A DNA stretch of 64,000 nucleotides from NCBI RefSeq assembly GCF_900103135.1, contig NZ_FNGO01000004.1:1-64000 (forward strand). Direction: 5' to 3'. Numbering within the stretch: the first letter of the stretch is position 1; every line of letters begins with the position of its first letter. Both the position numbers and the translations under genes were made by a program. Below, in pieces: positions 35,311 through 45,608 of the stretch. The notes under the pieces were generated by a model, which had not been told where the DNA came from, made no database searches, and saw nothing but the letters and a program-made list of their open reading frames with translations. The DNA comes from Halarsenatibacter silvermanii. GTDB lineage: Bacteria; Bacillota; Halanaerobiia; Halanaerobiales; Halarsenatibacteraceae.

Positions 35311-36426
35311 TTACTTCGCCTCCCGGGCCAGTTTTAGTAAAAGCTCATATAATTTTTTGCCTGCTTCCGGCTTGCTCAATTCAAAACTGGCTTTTCTCAT
35401 TTTATCCAACCTCTCTGGTGATTTATACAGGGAAACGATCATCCTGTTCAGCTTCTCACTGCTCAGATCATCTTCCTTGAGAGTTTCAGCTGCTCCGGCC
35501 TCCGCCAGAACCTCAGCATTCTTTCTCTGATGTCCGGCCGCAGCATGAGGATAGGGGATGAGCACTGCCGGGAGCCCGCAGGCTGTGATTTCAGCCAGAG
35601 TTGTAGCTCCGGCCCGCCCTATGAAAAGATCAGCTGCTGATAAGGGATAGGAGATCTGCTCGCAAAAGGAGGTGAATTCTATCCTATCCAGCTTATCCTG
35701 GTCGAGTCTCTTTTCGGCCAGATCGATGACCTCATGATAATTGCTTGTTCCCGTAATGTGATAAACAAAAAGACTCTCAAAAGAGGTCAGCTTCCGGTAG
35801 GTCCTGGTGATAATCTGATTTATTTTCCTCGATCCCTGACTTCCTCCCATCACAAGCACCATAAATGCTTCCGAATCTACTGACAATTTTGCCCGGGCTT
35901 CCCCACGCTGTATTTGGGTCAGAGCAGATCTTATCGGATTTCCCGTATGATAAATTTTATCCTGCGACCTGTCCGGAAAATGCCCGTCTGAAGATTCATA
36001 GCTCACAGCAATGCCATTTGCACGGTAGGAAAGTATTCGATTGGCCAGACCGGGATAAGAATTTTGTTCATGTATTACAGTGGGTATTCCCATAAGGCTC
36101 GCGGCCAGTACTGGCATTCCGGAAACATAGCCCCCCGTGCCCAGTACAATATCGGGAGAAAAATCTCGAAGAATCTTCAGGCTTTCGAAAAAAGCTTTGA
36201 TATTTCCAGCCAGTCCGTAAAACATATTCCGGCTGAAACTTCTGGGTATCGGAGAGGCAGAAATTTTATGGAGATCATATCCGCTTCCGGCAATCAATTT
36301 CTTTTCAACCTTCCCTTTGCCTCCTATAAAGAGAACTTCACCCGTCTCTGCTGACCATTTTTCGGCGACCGCCAATCCCGGCGATATATGTCCGCCCGTT
36401 CCTCCGGCTGCTATCGATATTTTCAC
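35311..36426 (-). CDS. murG: lipid II synthase (UDP-GlcNAc transferase)
   Basis: Membrane-associated GT28 glycosyltransferase converting lipid I to lipid II. The 371-residue product has AAGGTGGHISPGLA, GTGGYVSGMPVL, VMGGSQGSRKIN and GRAGATTLAE. Overlaps ftsW by four bases and is followed by murC after three bases. Confidence 0.96.
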   Translation of the reverse strand: MKISIAAGGTGGHISPGLAVAEKWSAETGEVLFIGGKGKVEKKLIAGSGYDLHKISASPIPRSFSRNMFYGLAGNIKAFFESLKILRDFSPDIVLGTGGYVSGMPVLAASLMGIPTVIHEQNSYPGLANRILSYRANGIAVSYESSDGHFPDRSQDKIYHTGNPIRSALTQIQRGEARAKLSVDSEAFMVLVMGGSQGSRKINQIITRTYRKLTSFESLFVYHITGTSNYHEVIDLAEKRLDQDKLDRIEFTSFCEQISYPLSAADLFIGRAGATTLAEITACGLPAVLIPYPHAAAGHQRKNAEVLAEAGAAETLKEDDLSSEKLNRMIVSLYKSPERLDKMRKASFELSKPEAGKKLYELLLKLAREAK

Positions 36427-37574
36427 TTTTTAACATCCTCAACTGACTCAAAACGCGATATACTAAGCAGGATACCAATAGAACTCATCATAATCAGAAG
36501 AGAACTACCCCCATAGCTTATGAACGGCAGAGTGATTCCGGTAACAGGCATTAAAGCAGTTGCTGCCCCGATGTTTATAAATATTTGCAGGGAGATCATA
36601 ACGGTAATCCCCACGGCCAGCATAGATCCAAAAAGATCGGGTGCCCCCAGGGCGATCACAATTCCCCTGTAAGTGAGAAGGATAAAGAGCAAAATCAAAA
36701 TAAATGCCCCTATAAAACCCAATTCTTCCCCTATTACGGCAAAAATAAAATCGGTGGCCGGTTCTGGAAGATAAAAAAATTTCTGCAGGCTGTTGCCCGG
36801 CCCCAGACCGGTAAGCCCGCCCGAACCAATGGCCAGAATAGATTGAATGACATGATAACCGGCTCCGCGAGGTTCCGACCAGGGGTCAACAAATGAGGTC
36901 AGACGCTCGACTCTATAGCTGGCCGCTGTCAGGTAATAGATTAAAATCAGACTGCCGGGAAGACCGATCACCAGCAGATGGCTGAACTTCATTCCCCCTA
37001 TGATTAGCAGAAGCAGGGAGGTGGCAAAGATGGCCACGCCGGTACCCAGGTCCGGCTGATTGGTCACCAGAAAAAACATGGCGCTGATGATAATCATCGG
37101 CGGAAAAACGCCCTTCCAAAAACTCTTAATGAAATTCTTCTTTCTGTAGATAAAAGAGCTCAAATAAATCACCGCGGCCAGTTTGGTGAACTCCGAAGGC
37201 TGAAAATTGATAAACCCCAGATCAATCCAGCGGCGGGATCCACCGGCAGCTACTCCCAGGCCGGGCAAATAAACTGCCAGCAGCAAGAAAAGAGAAAAGA
37301 AAACAATTTTGCGTGAATGGCGGAGATAAAAGTGATAATCCAGCTGGGAGAGCAGAAACATAACTGCTAAACCGGCACCTGCAAATTTCAGCTGCCTTCT
37401 AAAGAAGAAATAAATATCCCCGTAATCCTGCATGGATTTTATTGAGCTGGCGCTAAGAATCATGATCAATCCAAAGCTTAAAAGCATTAAAACTGTCAGC
37501 ACCAGAATCTTATCGATGCTGCTGCGTTCGTAATCATTCTGTTTTTCTTTTTCGGCCCGGTTAAAATTTTCCAT
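36423..37574 (-). CDS. ftsW: SEDS glycan polymerase FtsW
   Basis: Lipid II polymerase acting with FtsI at the septum. The 383-residue product has about ten membrane segments, AAGGSRRWIDLGFINFQPSE, GEELGFIGAF and a final GITLPFISYGGSSL. Located between murD and murG as in Firmicute clusters. Confidence 0.95.
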   Translation of the reverse strand: MENFNRAEKEKQNDYERSSIDKILVLTVLMLLSFGLIMILSASSIKSMQDYGDIYFFFRRQLKFAGAGLAVMFLLSQLDYHFYLRHSRKIVFFSLFLLLAVYLPGLGVAAGGSRRWIDLGFINFQPSEFTKLAAVIYLSSFIYRKKNFIKSFWKGVFPPMIIISAMFFLVTNQPDLGTGVAIFATSLLLLIIGGMKFSHLLVIGLPGSLILIYYLTAASYRVERLTSFVDPWSEPRGAGYHVIQSILAIGSGGLTGLGPGNSLQKFFYLPEPATDFIFAVIGEELGFIGAFILILLFILLTYRGIVIALGAPDLFGSMLAVGITVMISLQIFINIGAATALMPVTGITLPFISYGGSSLLIMMSSIGILLSISRFESVEDVKK

Positions 37575-37639
37575 GTTTTGCCTCTCCCTGTCTCAGACTC
37601 TTCCAGCAGTACAACAGCAGAAACCGGCAGCAGCCGTAA

Positions 37640-39049
37640 TCATTCTGTGAGGTTTTTCTCAACTTCTCTTCTGAATTTTTTACCTCTTTGCTTATAACTA
37701 TCGTACATATCCCAGCTGGGAGCGCCAGGTGATAACAGCAGAAGATTGTCTCCGGCGACTTCCAATTCTATCATACTCAGGGCTTTTTTCACAGCCCCTG
37801 GCATATCAACTGCAAGTTTAAAGTCATCAAAATTTTTCTTCAGCAAAAGATTTTTCATCTCTTCTGAAGTCTCACCCAGAAGCACGGCGCCTTCAGTTAA
37901 CCGGGAGATCTTTAAGGTAAAATCAGAGAGATCACTGCAGCGGTCCTGGCCTCCAGCTATCAGATAAATGTTATCGTATTGACCGGCCAGAGATTCCAGA
38001 GCAGATAGAGCAGCATGAGGGTTGGTTGCTTTGGAGTCATCTATAATATCAAGGTTTTTATACTCTTTAACTTTTTGCAGCCTGTGAGGAGGGGGAGTGT
38101 AATCTTTAATTTCTTTTTTTAATGTGCTGATATCGACACCAAGAGTGCTGGCTATCAAAACTGCAAAAGCAGCATTTTTAAGATTATGCTTCCCCACAAG
38201 GGGTATTAAATCTTCGCTTATAAAGTTCTCATCAAATTTTTTTTCTTTTTGAAAATGAAGGCCACCATCGATTCTGACGCTGGCCCCGCTTAAAGTTTCT
38301 GAAATCATCTTAACTGAAGGACCGTCCTCCGGCAGCATTTCTCTCAGAACTTCAGAATCACCATTGATTATCGCCAGACCTGTTTTATCCTGGTTGCTAA
38401 ATATCTTCGCCTTTGATTTTTGATAATGAGATCTGGTCCGGTGCCAGTCCAGATGATCGGGAGAAAAATTTAACAAAACAGCTATTTCGGGTTTGAAGTT
38501 TTTTATGCCTGCCAGCTGAAAGGAGCTGACTTCAGCCAATATTACAGAATCCGGCGGCGTTTTTTCCATGATCTCCAGCAGCGGCCGGCCTATATTTCCT
38601 GCCGTTTCCACCTCCCGCGAAGTCAGTCCTTTTTTTAAAATCCTTCCAGCCATAGAGGTGGTGGTAGTTTTGCCATTTGTCCCGGTTATGGCAACTATAT
38701 ACCTGTCAAAATAATTATAGGCCAGCTCAATTTCACTTATAATTTCAATATCTTCGAATTCAGATCGCCGGAAAAATTCCTGAGTTGTGGGAACTCCCGG
38801 ACTGGTGATGATGACTTCATGATCGAGAAGTTTCTCTTTATCATCCAGAATATTTAATTTATCAGCTCCGGCAGCTGATTGAATGTAATTGTCGATGCTT
38901 TCACCTTTGTATGAATCATCATATAGAGATAGTTTTTTATTTCTGGCTGCCAGGAAGTTAATCACACTTTTACCGGTTACGCCCTTAAAACCATACAGGG
39001 CCAGTTTTTTACCGTCCAGATCAAGCAGATCCCGATCGATGTTTTTCAT
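37640..39049 (-). CDS. murD: UDP-MurNAc-L-alanine-D-glutamate ligase
   Basis: Adds D-Glu to the stem peptide. The 469-residue product has VAITGTNGKTTTTSM, NFSPDHLDWHRT, DDSKATNPHAA and LLLSPGAPSWDMYDSY. Separated from ftsW by 65 bp with no other feature seen there. Confidence 0.96.
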   Translation of the reverse strand: MKNIDRDLLDLDGKKLALYGFKGVTGKSVINFLAARNKKLSLYDDSYKGESIDNYIQSAAGADKLNILDDKEKLLDHEVIITSPGVPTTQEFFRRSEFEDIEIISEIELAYNYFDRYIVAITGTNGKTTTTSMAGRILKKGLTSREVETAGNIGRPLLEIMEKTPPDSVILAEVSSFQLAGIKNFKPEIAVLLNFSPDHLDWHRTRSHYQKSKAKIFSNQDKTGLAIINGDSEVLREMLPEDGPSVKMISETLSGASVRIDGGLHFQKEKKFDENFISEDLIPLVGKHNLKNAAFAVLIASTLGVDISTLKKEIKDYTPPPHRLQKVKEYKNLDIIDDSKATNPHAALSALESLAGQYDNIYLIAGGQDRCSDLSDFTLKISRLTEGAVLLGETSEEMKNLLLKKNFDDFKLAVDMPGAVKKALSMIELEVAGDNLLLLSPGAPSWDMYDSYKQRGKKFRREVEKNLTE

Positions 39050-39104
39050 ATAATTAACCTCACTCTAATTTTAAACCTGCATTTTCTAAATTGCTTTAAC
39101 CCGT

Positions 39105-40061
39105 TCACATATAGCCGATAAAGAGAGCGGCGAGACCGAATATAATCTGAATAATGTAGAATCTCGATGTTACTCTGGTTTCCGGCCAACCAGCAAGTTC
39201 AAAGTGATGATGGAGAGGAGTCATTTTGAAAACTCTTTTTCCGCCTGTCCATTTAAAATACAGCACCTGGATGATAACTGAAAGGGCTTCCATGACGAAA
39301 ACACCGCCCAAAATTACCAGAAGCAGACTGTAACCTGAATAGGTCAGAACAGCTGCCAGTAAAGCTCCCATCATCAAAGATCCGGAATCTCCCATAAAGA
39401 CAGCGGCGGGATGAAAATTAAACCAGAGAAATCCGAGCATAATTCCCGCCCCCTGCAGTGATAACAGGCTCAAGATTATCTGACCCTGTTCGTGGAGAAA
39501 AGGGAGAGCGAATATCACTGTAATTATAACAAGTCCGGCCGCCAGGCCGTCAAGTCCATCGCTTAAATTTACCGCATTGGTGGTGGCCATCATTACCAGC
39601 ACAGCCAGTGGAATGATTAAAATTCCCGGGTCCAGCCAATCGCCGATCAGGGGTATAAAAAGTGAGATGCTGATCTCGGTATAATACATGCTCAAACCGA
39701 GAAGCAAACCGGTTAAACCCTGGACAATAAGTTTAACCCAGCCGCTTATTCCTTCAGCAGAAGATTTTTTTATTATCAACAGATCATCTATAACTCCAAC
39801 AGACCAGTTAATGGCTATTATTAAAAGTATTATCGAGGTTAAAAAATTAAATGGGAGAAATAAAATAGAAGAAAAAAGCATTGCGGGAAAGAATAGTATA
39901 CCACCGAGGGTGGGAACGCCTTTCTTTTTTCTGTGTGAATCTGGTCCCAGCTCCCTTATCTCCTGATATAATTCAAATTTTTTTAGAAGTGGCAGCATCA
40001 GAGGCATTGACAGCAGAACAATAAAAAAAGGAATAGAAAAATTAAAAATTGCCGAATCCAT
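39105..40061 (-). CDS. mraY: phospho-MurNAc-pentapeptide transferase
   Basis: Polytopic enzyme making lipid I. The 318-residue product has KKGVPTLGGI, NAVNLSDGLDGLA with catalytic aspartates, FMGDSGSLMMG and MTPLHHHFEL. About ten membrane segments. Confidence 0.97.
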   Translation of the reverse strand: MDSAIFNFSIPFFIVLLSMPLMLPLLKKFELYQEIRELGPDSHRKKKGVPTLGGILFFPAMLFSSILFLPFNFLTSIILLIIAINWSVGVIDDLLIIKKSSAEGISGWVKLIVQGLTGLLLGLSMYYTEISISLFIPLIGDWLDPGILIIPLAVLVMMATTNAVNLSDGLDGLAAGLVIITVIFALPFLHEQGQIILSLLSLQGAGIMLGFLWFNFHPAAVFMGDSGSLMMGALLAAVLTYSGYSLLLVILGGVFVMEALSVIIQVLYFKWTGGKRVFKMTPLHHHFELAGWPETRVTSRFYIIQIIFGLAALFIGYM

Positions 40062-40066
40062 CCTTA

Positions 40067-41464
40067 TTACTCACCCTGTTCCAGTAATAATTCAACTATT
40101 TTCTCCATTTTTAATCTGCGCGAACCCTTGACTAAAATATTATCTCCTGGCTTGATCATATCTTCCAGAAAAACAGAGATGTTTTCTTTATCCTGGAAAG
40201 TATAAATCTTTTCTCTATCCATTCCGCTCTTTTTCGCTCCTTCAGCTATTGTGCGTGCTGTCCGGTCCAGGGTAATGAGCATATCCAGATCCAGTTCTTC
40301 TATATACTCACCCAGGTCCAGATGAGCAACTCTTTCAAAACCACCAAGTTCCAGCATTGTTCCCAGAACCGCTATATTTCTATCCCCCTCCAGACTGGTT
40401 AAATAATCCAAAGCTGCCCTCATCGAAAGTGGATTGGCATTATAAGCATCGTTTATAATCGTAGCACCTCTAAATTCACGTATCTCCTGACGCAGTTCAG
40501 TAACTTCAATATTGAGCAGACCTTTTTGAATGCTACCCCAGTCCATATTCAATTTCCTGGCCGCAGCAACAGCTGATAAAGCGTTATAAACATTGTGTTT
40601 TCCCGATCTATTCATAACCATTCGCTTTCTATCTCCGGTAGACTTCTCCCGAACTTTGAATTCACTTTTTTTGCCGCTGGGATATACCTCAACATCATCG
40701 GCATAATAGTCAGCATTATCATCTTCCAGGCTATAAGAAATCATACTGATATCATCAAACTTTCCGCTCACCTGACGAATATTTTCATCATCATAATTAA
40801 GTATACCTGTGCCGCTTCCAGCCATATTTTCAAGCAGCTCGCTTTTAGCCCGGGTTACCTTCTCCAGTGAACCAAAATTTTCCAGGTGAGCAGCACCTAT
40901 ATTAGTAATTATACCCATGTGTGGTCTGGCTATTTCAGCCAGGAGTTCGATATCTCCAAGATTTCTTGCCCCCATTTCCAGCACTATTACATCTTCATCT
41001 CCGTTCAGTCCCAAAAGGGTCAGGGGCAGACCGTACTCGTTATTATAGTTTTCAGGGGATTTGTAAGCCCTGAAATCTTCACCGAGTACATTGTACAGAA
41101 TATCCCGGGTAGTAGTTTTCCCAGCGCTCCCAGTAACGCCGATCACTGTAACATCTTCCATCAATCCACGATGATAGGACGCCAGGTCCTGTAAAGCCCG
41201 GGTGGTATCTTTAACCTGCAGAATCGATTCACCGGCCTCCGGATTTATTGAACGAGAGGCAATAATAAGTTCAGCTCCATTACTCAGAGCCTCAAATATA
41301 AAATCATGTCCGTCATTATTTTCTCCGACTATGGCCACAAATATATCTCCCGGTTTTGCGTTTCGACTGTCTATGACGAGATTGCTGTAATCCCTGCCGG
41401 GATTGCCCTGAACAATTTTTCCTCCGGTAGCTTCGGCAATTTCGGAAAGATTCATGGATATCAT
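40067..41464 (-). CDS. murF: UDP-MurNAc-tripeptide-D-Ala-D-Ala ligase
   Basis: Adds D-Ala-D-Ala to complete the pentapeptide. The 465-residue product has IDSRNAKPGDIFVA, VTGSAGKTTTRD, EMGARNLGDIELL and INDAYNANPLSM. The ATG at 41464 is seven bases behind GGAGGAGG; a longer frame into murE is not needed. Confidence 0.95.
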   Translation of the reverse strand: MISMNLSEIAEATGGKIVQGNPGRDYSNLVIDSRNAKPGDIFVAIVGENNDGHDFIFEALSNGAELIIASRSINPEAGESILQVKDTTRALQDLASYHRGLMEDVTVIGVTGSAGKTTTRDILYNVLGEDFRAYKSPENYNNEYGLPLTLLGLNGDEDVIVLEMGARNLGDIELLAEIARPHMGIITNIGAAHLENFGSLEKVTRAKSELLENMAGSGTGILNYDDENIRQVSGKFDDISMISYSLEDDNADYYADDVEVYPSGKKSEFKVREKSTGDRKRMVMNRSGKHNVYNALSAVAAARKLNMDWGSIQKGLLNIEVTELRQEIREFRGATIINDAYNANPLSMRAALDYLTSLEGDRNIAVLGTMLELGGFERVAHLDLGEYIEELDLDMLITLDRTARTIAEGAKKSGMDREKIYTFQDKENISVFLEDMIKPGDNILVKGSRRLKMEKIVELLLEQGE

Positions 41465-41483
41465 ATGTTTTCCTCCTCCGACT

Positions 41484-42941
41484 CTACTGCTCAATTCTCC
41501 TAACAGCTTTTCTGGCCTCTTCTCTATCATCAAAATTTATCCGTTCATCTGCAAACTCCTGATAAGTTTCATGTCCTTTGCCAAAAATTATGAGAATATC
41601 TCCTTTTTCAGCCTCTTTTACAGCTTCTCTGATTGCTTCTCCGCGCTCTTCAATAATTTTCCAGGAAGAATCATAATCGGCGAAATCTATTCCGGAAACA
41701 ATATCATCAATTATATTTTCTGGCTTCTCGGAGCGGGGATTATCAGAGGTTATAAAAACTTTTTCTGCATACTCGAGGGCCGCTTTTCCCATTTTTGGCC
41801 TTTTATCTTTGTCTCTATCTCCTCCACAGCCAAAAACCACAATCAGATCATTGTATTTAAGCCTGGTTACTGATCGCAGCACATTCCTCATGCCCGCAGG
41901 TGTATGAGCATAATCTACCAGGATAGTAAAACCAAGCCCATTTTCAACTTTTTCCATGCGGCCGGGCACACCTGAAAAACCTCTCAAAGCTTCATCGAGC
42001 TTCTCAGCTTCGTATCCTTCGTTGAAAAGAACTGACAAAGCTGCCGCAGCATTACCGGCATTGAACAATCCTCCCATTGAAAGATTGAATTTATAGCCAT
42101 TGAGCCTGAAATCAACCTCTTCAGCGCTGGCCTCTATTATCTCGGCCTTGAAATCGCTTTCCTCTTTTAGAGAAAACGAGTACAAATTCTCCGCTCCGTC
42201 AGCTCCTGATCTTATCATAGCATCGTCGCCATTATATACCCCTATGCCTTCTTTCTCATCCAGCAGATCGAAAATTGATAATTTTGCGGATAGATAATCA
42301 TCCATGTCCTCATGAAAATCGAGATGATCCTGGCTGATATTGGTGAAGACAGCTGATTTAAGAATTAAATTATCCACCCTGTTCAATTCCAGAGCATGAG
42401 AGGAAATTTCAATCACCGCTCCCTGGCAGCCGTTATCCCTCATTTCGGCCAAATATCTAAATATCTCGCTGGCTTCAGGGGTGGTCCGGGCGGCGGAGTA
42501 TTCCTCTCCTCCTGCGTCGACCTTTATTGTGCCGATTAATCCAGTCTTAAATCCAAGCTCATTTAAGAGCTCATAAAGAAGATAACAGGTTGTGGTTTTT
42601 CCGTTGGTACCTGTAACTCCATAAATATCAAGATCCTTCTCTGGATGATCATGCACAACTGCAGCTACCTGCCCGAGAATTTCAGCCGAATTTTCCACCT
42701 TTATAAAAAAAGTATCATCGGGCAATGTTTCCGGCAGCTCCTCAACTATAAAAGCCCGACATCCTCTCTGGTAGGCATCCTTTATAAATCTGTGACCATC
42801 AGTTTTAAAACCTTTTCTGGCCAGGAAAACAAATCCTTCTTCTGCCCGGCGGGAATCCTGAGTCACATCAGCGACGCTGAAATCTCCTCTGCCATATCGG
42901 TTCTGCCAATCAATTTCCTTCAGAAGATCTCTGGCTTCCAA
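41484..42941 (-). CDS. murE: UDP-MurNAc-tripeptide ligase (meso-DAP type)
   Basis: Adds the third residue of the stem peptide. The 485-residue product has GVTGTNGKTTTCYL, TTPEA, YAHTPAGMRNVL and the DNPRSE motif that marks enzymes selecting meso-diaminopimelate, so the wall is probably DAP-type. Confidence 0.96.
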   Translation of the reverse strand: MEARDLLKEIDWQNRYGRGDFSVADVTQDSRRAEEGFVFLARKGFKTDGHRFIKDAYQRGCRAFIVEELPETLPDDTFFIKVENSAEILGQVAAVVHDHPEKDLDIYGVTGTNGKTTTCYLLYELLNELGFKTGLIGTIKVDAGGEEYSAARTTPEASEIFRYLAEMRDNGCQGAVIEISSHALELNRVDNLILKSAVFTNISQDHLDFHEDMDDYLSAKLSIFDLLDEKEGIGVYNGDDAMIRSGADGAENLYSFSLKEESDFKAEIIEASAEEVDFRLNGYKFNLSMGGLFNAGNAAAALSVLFNEGYEAEKLDEALRGFSGVPGRMEKVENGLGFTILVDYAHTPAGMRNVLRSVTRLKYNDLIVVFGCGGDRDKDKRPKMGKAALEYAEKVFITSDNPRSEKPENIIDDIVSGIDFADYDSSWKIIEERGEAIREAVKEAEKGDILIIFGKGHETYQEFADERINFDDREEARKAVRRIEQ

Positions 42942-42986
42942 TTCATAATACCTCCAAAATTTATTTCCTGAAAAGATTCAGTTCAA

Positions 42987-45083
42987 TTATTCGATGGTGA
43001 TCGAATCAAAAATTTCCTGACGTTCGCCCGGCGGGGGAGATTGGTAGCTGATTTCCCCACTAACCGATCCGTTCAAGTAAAAACCGTATAATCTGGCCAG
43101 ATTTTCTGCTTCTCCAGTTTCTAAACCTCGAAAATCAGGCACCATAACCTTTCTATTCTCCAATTTTGCATCATCCAGAAAAAGTTTGAGTGTGCTTCCG
43201 GAATTAACTTCTGCCCCCGAAAGCGGCCTCTGTCCTTTTACCGTCTCTCCTTCTCCTATAAGTTTAACATTTAATCCCTTTCTTCTCAATGTTCTGCTGA
43301 TATTGCGTGCATTCAAACCCCTATAATTTCCAATTTCGAACTTTTCAGTGGATTTATCGTATTCATCCGGATCCGGATCATCATTTCCGGCGAGTAAATC
43401 TCTTTCCAGCAGAGCATTGCTGATCAAATTTTTAAATACTGGAACTGCATTTTCACTCGCATAAAAATCTTCATCCTCTTTTCCTTCAATATCTCTCAAA
43501 ACCACCAAAACTGCCAGTTCAGGATCATCCCCGGGAACCAGAGCCAAAAATGAGGTGTCATAGGTGTCCTCATCCCCATAATGCCTGGAAGTCCCTGTTT
43601 TTCCCCCGACTGACAGCCCTTCCATCTTTGCTTCCTGGCCGGTTCCCTCTTCTACAGCCTCTATCATCAGATCTCTAACCTTTTTTGCGGTATCAGGTGA
43701 TATAGCCTTTCTTATCCTTTCAGACTGCAGCTCAGCAATATCCTCTTCATTCAGCGTCGATGAGGATATACCCCTGACAAGCCGGGGTTTTTTGATAATA
43801 CCATCATTTGCTATAGCCCCGGCGGCGGTTATCAGCTGCAGAGGGGTAACCGACAAACCATGGCCAAAAGACATGGTAGCCTGTTCAACTTCTGAATAAT
43901 GATCCGGCCTCAGCTTTCCGGAACTCTCGCCGGGAAGTCCAATTCCAGTATTTTTACCGAAATTAAATCTTTCCAGACCTTCGATTAAATTTTCAGGATC
44001 CATTGAAAGACCCATCTGTACGAAACCGGGATTGCAGGAGTTGGCAAAAATTTCTACAAAACTCTGGGTACCGTGACCGTCTGCAGACCAGCAGTTAATT
44101 TCAGCATCATTAACTTTTATGCTCCCGGGATCATATAATTTATCCTGCATATCATAATAACCATATTCCAAAAAGAGGGAAGCGGTAAACACTTTAAATA
44201 CTGAACCGGGCTCAAAATTATCGCTAATAGCCCTGTTTCTCATTTTTTCACTGCTGAAATCCTGGAAGTTATTGGGGTTAAAGTCAGGGCTGTTGGCCAA
44301 AGCCAGTAAATCCCCGTTTTCAGGATCCATAGCTATAATAGTTCCGCCGGAGGCATTGTAATTTTCCCGGGCTCTTTTGAGCTCATTTTCGGCAAAATAT
44401 TGAAGAGTTTCATCTATGGTCAGGTGTATATTTTTGCCCTGATCGCCGTCTATATTGTTCTGGTTTTCTATTTCCAGGGGGATATTATCTCCCAGGGCAT
44501 CCATTTCTCTGATTTCCAACCCCGGATTCCCGCTCAAAATGCTGTTATAGGCGTACTCCAGACCTTCCAGCCCAAAATTATCTATCCCTGTAAAACCAAG
44601 TATCTGCCCGGCAAGATCACCGGAGGGATAAATCCTTTTTGGCTCTTCAATACTGGATATACCTTCCAGATTTAAATCTTCCACTTGAGAATAAATATCG
44701 TTAGAAACCTGTCTTTCCAGATACACCAGCTGACTTCCGCCGCTGATTCTCGATTCCAGCTTCCTGCGGTCGGCCGACAGCACCTCCGCCAGCTTCTCAG
44801 CAGCAGAAGCAGGATCATCAATCTTTTCAGGTAACGCAACAATAGTGGGAGCACTGGTATTGACAGCCAAATTTCTGCCTTCTCTGTCCAGAATCTTACC
44901 CCTATCGCTGTCGACCTGCCTCTGCTGAATTCTTTGATTCAGGACAAGCCTCTGAAAATGAGAGCTCTGGAAAATCTGCAGCCATAACAATCTGCCTGTA
45001 ATTATTATGAATACCAGCAGACAAAGAAACAAAAAATATCTTATTCTGTTATGCACTTCATCCATGCTGTGGCGATCCGACAT
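42987..45083 (-). CDS. ftsI: class B penicillin-binding protein with PASTA domains (FtsI/SpoVD type)
   Basis: Septal transpeptidase. The 698-residue product has an N-terminal membrane helix, a pedestal domain and the transpeptidase motifs FEPGSVFK (SxxK), NSCN (SxN) and GGKTGTS (KTG), then two PASTA domains (about 575-698). The PASTA tail makes it resemble SpoVD or PBP2x. Confidence 0.94.
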   Translation of the reverse strand: MSDRHSMDEVHNRIRYFLFLCLLVFIIITGRLLWLQIFQSSHFQRLVLNQRIQQRQVDSDRGKILDREGRNLAVNTSAPTIVALPEKIDDPASAAEKLAEVLSADRRKLESRISGGSQLVYLERQVSNDIYSQVEDLNLEGISSIEEPKRIYPSGDLAGQILGFTGIDNFGLEGLEYAYNSILSGNPGLEIREMDALGDNIPLEIENQNNIDGDQGKNIHLTIDETLQYFAENELKRARENYNASGGTIIAMDPENGDLLALANSPDFNPNNFQDFSSEKMRNRAISDNFEPGSVFKVFTASLFLEYGYYDMQDKLYDPGSIKVNDAEINCWSADGHGTQSFVEIFANSCNPGFVQMGLSMDPENLIEGLERFNFGKNTGIGLPGESSGKLRPDHYSEVEQATMSFGHGLSVTPLQLITAAGAIANDGIIKKPRLVRGISSSTLNEEDIAELQSERIRKAISPDTAKKVRDLMIEAVEEGTGQEAKMEGLSVGGKTGTSRHYGDEDTYDTSFLALVPGDDPELAVLVVLRDIEGKEDEDFYASENAVPVFKNLISNALLERDLLAGNDDPDPDEYDKSTEKFEIGNYRGLNARNISRTLRRKGLNVKLIGEGETVKGQRPLSGAEVNSGSTLKLFLDDAKLENRKVMVPDFRGLETGEAENLARLYGFYLNGSVSGEISYQSPPPGERQEIFDSITIE

Positions 45084-45101
45084 ATCACTAACCTCTTTTC
45101 A

Positions 45102-45548
45102 TCAGTCGAAAGAAGCCGCTGCTGCCCTGCGAAAGACCTGCACGAACTCCTCAAATATTCCTGTGCTATCAGCTTCCCCCGCTGCCAGAACCTGAGATTC
45201 TTCCGTCTGCGGTGTAAGAGCTAAATCCCTGGTATTTTCAGCCTCAACCATGTTTAATTCTTCTCTTGCTAATCTTTCGATCCTTTCCAGATTCTTTTTC
45301 TCCGCAATCTGTCTTTCAATTTGAGAATTTTCTGCCTGAACTTCGGATAAATTCTCCTCGAGGTTTTCCACCTGATAATTAAGATCGACAATTCTCAAAG
45401 ACTGAGTTATTATAATGCTCATAGGCAGAATCAACATAATAAAAATCATCAAAAATATTATCATTGCACTTCTATCCTGATTTTTTAAATCGATAATCTT
45501 CTGCAGGCCATTAATAAACCTTTCTCCAGAAAAATGACCTTTCCTCAA
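45102..45548 (-). CDS. ftsL: FtsL-type division protein
   Basis: A 148-residue bitopic protein: basic N-terminus, one membrane helix (31-53), coiled coil (about 60-100) and an acidic tail of about 45 residues. Sequence conservation is weak; the call rests on topology and the place between rsmH and ftsI. TTG start behind GGGGTG. Confidence 0.8.
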   Translation of the reverse strand: MRKGHFSGERFINGLQKIIDLKNQDRSAMIIFLMIFIMLILPMSIIITQSLRIVDLNYQVENLEENLSEVQAENSQIERQIAEKKNLERIERLAREELNMVEAENTRDLALTPQTEESQVLAAGEADSTGIFEEFVQVFRRAAAASFD

Positions 45549-45608
45549 GATAGCTGCACCCCCTTTATGGATAAATTATTTTCTCTTAAAATAATCTCAG
45601 CTTTTAAA